A stretch of DNA of 64,000 nucleotides, taken from positions 1 through 64,000 of the forward strand of contig NZ_SNXB01000001.1 in the NCBI RefSeq assembly GCF_004362055.1. The letters are read 5' to 3'. How positions within the stretch are numbered: position 1 is the stretch's first letter; each line of letters opens with the position of its first letter. The translations under genes were made by a program, and so were the position numbers. The notes beneath the pieces are model-generated. The model worked only from the letters and a program-made list of their open reading frames with translations, had not been told where the DNA came from and did not search any database. Of the stretch, positions 62,258 through 64,000 are shown one piece after another. This stretch comes from Flavobacterium sp. 245. Lineage in GTDB: Bacteria; Bacteroidota; Bacteroidia; Flavobacteriales; Flavobacteriaceae.

Positions 62258-62282
62258 TAGGAAACATTTTTTTGAAGGAATT

Positions 62283-62864
62283 ATGCTAGGATTAAAGTTA
62301 GCCACAGACCCTCGCTGGGTAAATATTGTCGAGTCGAATATCGAAGAAATTTTAACGGATCATGCCTGGTGCGAACAAAAAGCGGCTTCAAATGCGATAA
62401 GCATTGTTACCTATAACTCTGAATTAGAAGAGTTAGTGACTGAAATGCTGGTAATTGCAAGGGAAGAACTGGAACATTTACAAATGGTTCACGACGTAAT
62501 CAAAAAACGTGGCCTTACTTTGGGACGCGAGCGCAAAGATCATTATGTAAATGAGCTTTTTAAATTCATGAAGAAAGACGGAAGCCGAAGAGACGCTCTT
62601 TGTGACCGATTACTATTTTCTGCCATGATTGAAGCCAGAAGTTGTGAGCGTTTTAAAGTACTTTCTGAAAACATTAAAGATGAAGAATTAGCTAAATTCT
62701 ACCGTGATTTAATGATTTCTGAAGCAGGCCATTATACTACTTTTTTAGGATTTGCCAGAAAATATCAAGACAATATTGATATTGACAAACGCTGGAAAGA
62801 ATGGATTGAATACGAAGGTTCCATTATTTCCAATTACGGAAAAAACGAAACTGTACACGGGTAA
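62283..62864 (+). CDS. miaE: tRNA-(ms2io6A37)-hydroxylase MiaE
   Basis: This 193-residue protein is a ferritin-like di-iron enzyme. Carboxylate/His ligand groups appear in REELEHLQMVHDVI, MIEARSCERF and SEAGHYTTFLGF. It hydroxylates the isopentenyl group of ms2i6A37 in tRNA, using O2. Its length and motifs match bacterial MiaE. The next gene begins 39 bases later and may share the transcript. Confidence 0.95.
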   Translation: MLGLKLATDPRWVNIVESNIEEILTDHAWCEQKAASNAISIVTYNSELEELVTEMLVIAREELEHLQMVHDVIKKRGLTLGRERKDHYVNELFKFMKKDGSRRDALCDRLLFSAMIEARSCERFKVLSENIKDEELAKFYRDLMISEAGHYTTFLGFARKYQDNIDIDKRWKEWIEYEGSIISNYGKNETVHG

Positions 62865-62903
62865 TCTTTTCTGAATATTTCCAAAAACAAATAGCAAAAT
62901 AAC

Positions 62904-64000
62904 ATGACTGCAACCAAAAAAAAATCCATTATATTAAAAATCCTTAAATATCTTGGAATAACCTTTGTTGTTATTATAGGATTATTGTTTTTAACGCCTA
63001 TTATTTTTGCGGATAAAATTAAAGAGCAAATTAAAAAAACTGCAAACGAAAAACTTAGTGCAGAATTAAATTATTCTGATGTTTCCGTTTCATTCTTTCA
63101 TCATTTCCCTTCACTGACATTGACTTTAAGCGACTTAAACCTTAATGGTTCTGCTCCTTATGCTAAAGAAAAATTCATTACCGCAAAGGAAGTTTCTTTT
63201 GGAATAAATGTTGCCAGCCTAGTTTTCAGCAAAGCGGTAAAAATTGATCAAATTTACTTGTCAGATTCTTTTATCAATGTAAAAGTAAATGCAAAAGGTG
63301 AGGCAAATTACAATATCTACAAGTCTTCAAAACCTTCAAACCCAAAAGACAGTACCGAAACCGCTTTAAAATTAGAACGAATTGAAATCTTAAATAGTAA
63401 AATAATTTACGATGATCTATCAACGAAAGTTCATTTTGATGCTTTTGGCTTTAATTATTTAGGCAAAGGCGACTTAAACAAATCGGTTTTTGATCTTTAT
63501 TCAAAAGCCAAAGTAGAAAAACTGAATATTGTTTATGAAGGTGAACCTTATTTAATGAATAAAAAAATCGATGCCGATTTGATTACAAAGGTAAACGTGA
63601 ATTCATTGTCGTTTTTCTTCCAGCAGAATAACTTAAAAATAAACCAGCTTTTAGTTGATTTTAAAGGAAACTTCGACTTTTTGAAAGATGGCTACAACAT
63701 GGATTTTGTAATAAAATCAAATAATAGCAAACTATATGATGTTTTTACTGCCTTTCCTCCAAAATACATTACTTGGCTTTCTAAAACCGAATTGAAAGGA
63801 AATACCAATCTTCTTTTGACATTAAAAGGCGATTATATTGCTTCAAAAAACATTGCACCAGAACTTGATCTGGATTTAAAAATCGACAGCGGCTTTGTGA
63901 ATTACAACAAAAGTGCTTTTCCTGTTTCAAATTTAAATCTGGACATAAAAACTAGAGTTCCGTCATTAAATCCGGATCTAGCTGTCATTGACGCTAAAAA
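62904..64000 (+). CDS. AsmA-like protein, truncated by the window end
   Basis: An ATG at 62904 opens 365 codons with no stop up to the last base. An N-terminal membrane helix (about 17-37, LGITFVVIIGLLFLTPIIFA) is followed by AsmA-type beta-strand-rich sequence (DVSVSFFHHFPSLTLTLSDLNLNG). AsmA-like proteins bridge the inner and outer membranes and are thought to help lipid transport. The C-terminus, which would confirm the family, is outside the window. Confidence 0.8.
   Translation, partial: MTATKKKSIILKILKYLGITFVVIIGLLFLTPIIFADKIKEQIKKTANEKLSAELNYSDVSVSFFHHFPSLTLTLSDLNLNGSAPYAKEKFITAKEVSFGINVASLVFSKAVKIDQIYLSDSFINVKVNAKGEANYNIYKSSKPSNPKDSTETALKLERIEILNSKIIYDDLSTKVHFDAFGFNYLGKGDLNKSVFDLYSKAKVEKLNIVYEGEPYLMNKKIDADLITKVNVNSLSFFFQQNNLKINQLLVDFKGNFDFLKDGYNMDFVIKSNNSKLYDVFTAFPPKYITWLSKTELKGNTNLLLTLKGDYIASKNIAPELDLDLKIDSGFVNYNKSAFPVSNLNLDIKTRVPSLNPDLAVIDAK

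Noticed and set aside
1..64000. CRISPR arrays, tRNA and rRNA genes, prophage or toxin-antitoxin modules
   Set aside because: Scanning the gaps showed no regularly spaced repeats, tRNA-like cloverleaf sequences or phage genes. The only repeats are dispersed palindromes and the duplication.

Overview
The window reads as chromosomal DNA of a Flavobacterium close to the F. johnsoniae group. Signs of this are low GC, -7 promoter elements of the TAnnTTTG type, the gldJ-porU-porV gliding/type IX secretion cluster beside murF, a SusC/SusD glycan-utilisation locus, and several dispersed palindromic intergenic repeats. I see no rRNA, tRNA, CRISPR array, prophage or transposase. Almost all the DNA is coding.

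Layout. 1-5.5 kb: housekeeping genes (an SSB-tailed DUF3127 protein, flavin reductase, histidine kinase, secreted transglutaminase-like protein, HIT protein, GreA, a Rieske-like lipoprotein). 5.5-11.9 kb, minus strand: a TonB-dependent receptor behind its own TPP riboswitch, hence probably a thiamine receptor. Upstream of it is a separate operon of GGGP synthase, a PnuC-type vitamin transporter, a NadR-like kinase fused to DUF4301, and ArfB. 11.9-15.7 kb: a Crp/Fnr regulator, a small membrane protein plus group III truncated haemoglobin behind a perfect Crp/Fnr-like palindrome, a phosphopantetheinyl transferase and ahcY. 15.9-19.6 kb: a patatin/beta-barrel protein, a cysteine-rich small protein, an SMR transporter and a GNAT enzyme. 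19.8-22.8 kb: an alkylation-damage cluster (AraC-MGMT Ada, a 2OG oxygenase, a free-standing Ada zinc domain, AlkB) interrupted by a tandem duplication that carries a second 2OG-oxygenase C-terminus.

24.5-45.4 kb is a large polysaccharide utilisation locus: GH3, GH30, a secreted EEP phosphatase, GH16, GH5 plus a CBM6-like domain, three more GH30s, a PKD-containing surface lipoprotein, SusD and SusC on the minus strand, with a divergent one-piece beta-propeller/Y_Y_Y/LuxR-type regulator. GH16, GH30 and GH3 together point to beta-1,3/beta-1,6-glucan (laminarin, pustulan or fungal-wall glucan). The surface proteins would bind and cut the glucan, SusC would import oligomers, and GH30/GH3 enzymes would finish to glucose.

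45.4-64 kb: murF and gldJ (minus), then porU-porV, cdd, pdhA-pdhC, an M1 peptidase, an AhpD-like protein and an AraC regulator (plus), a GT4 glycosyltransferase (minus), miaE, and an AsmA-like gene that runs off the end.

The most interesting signals are the riboswitch with a start codon buried in a hairpin, the haemoglobin operon with its operator, the kinase-DUF4301 fusion, the 21.5-21.9 kb duplication scar, the paired GH30 paralogues with an embedded phosphatase, and the repeated CACTACA-type elements in the divergent PUL promoter. None is proven to be a new system by sequence alone.
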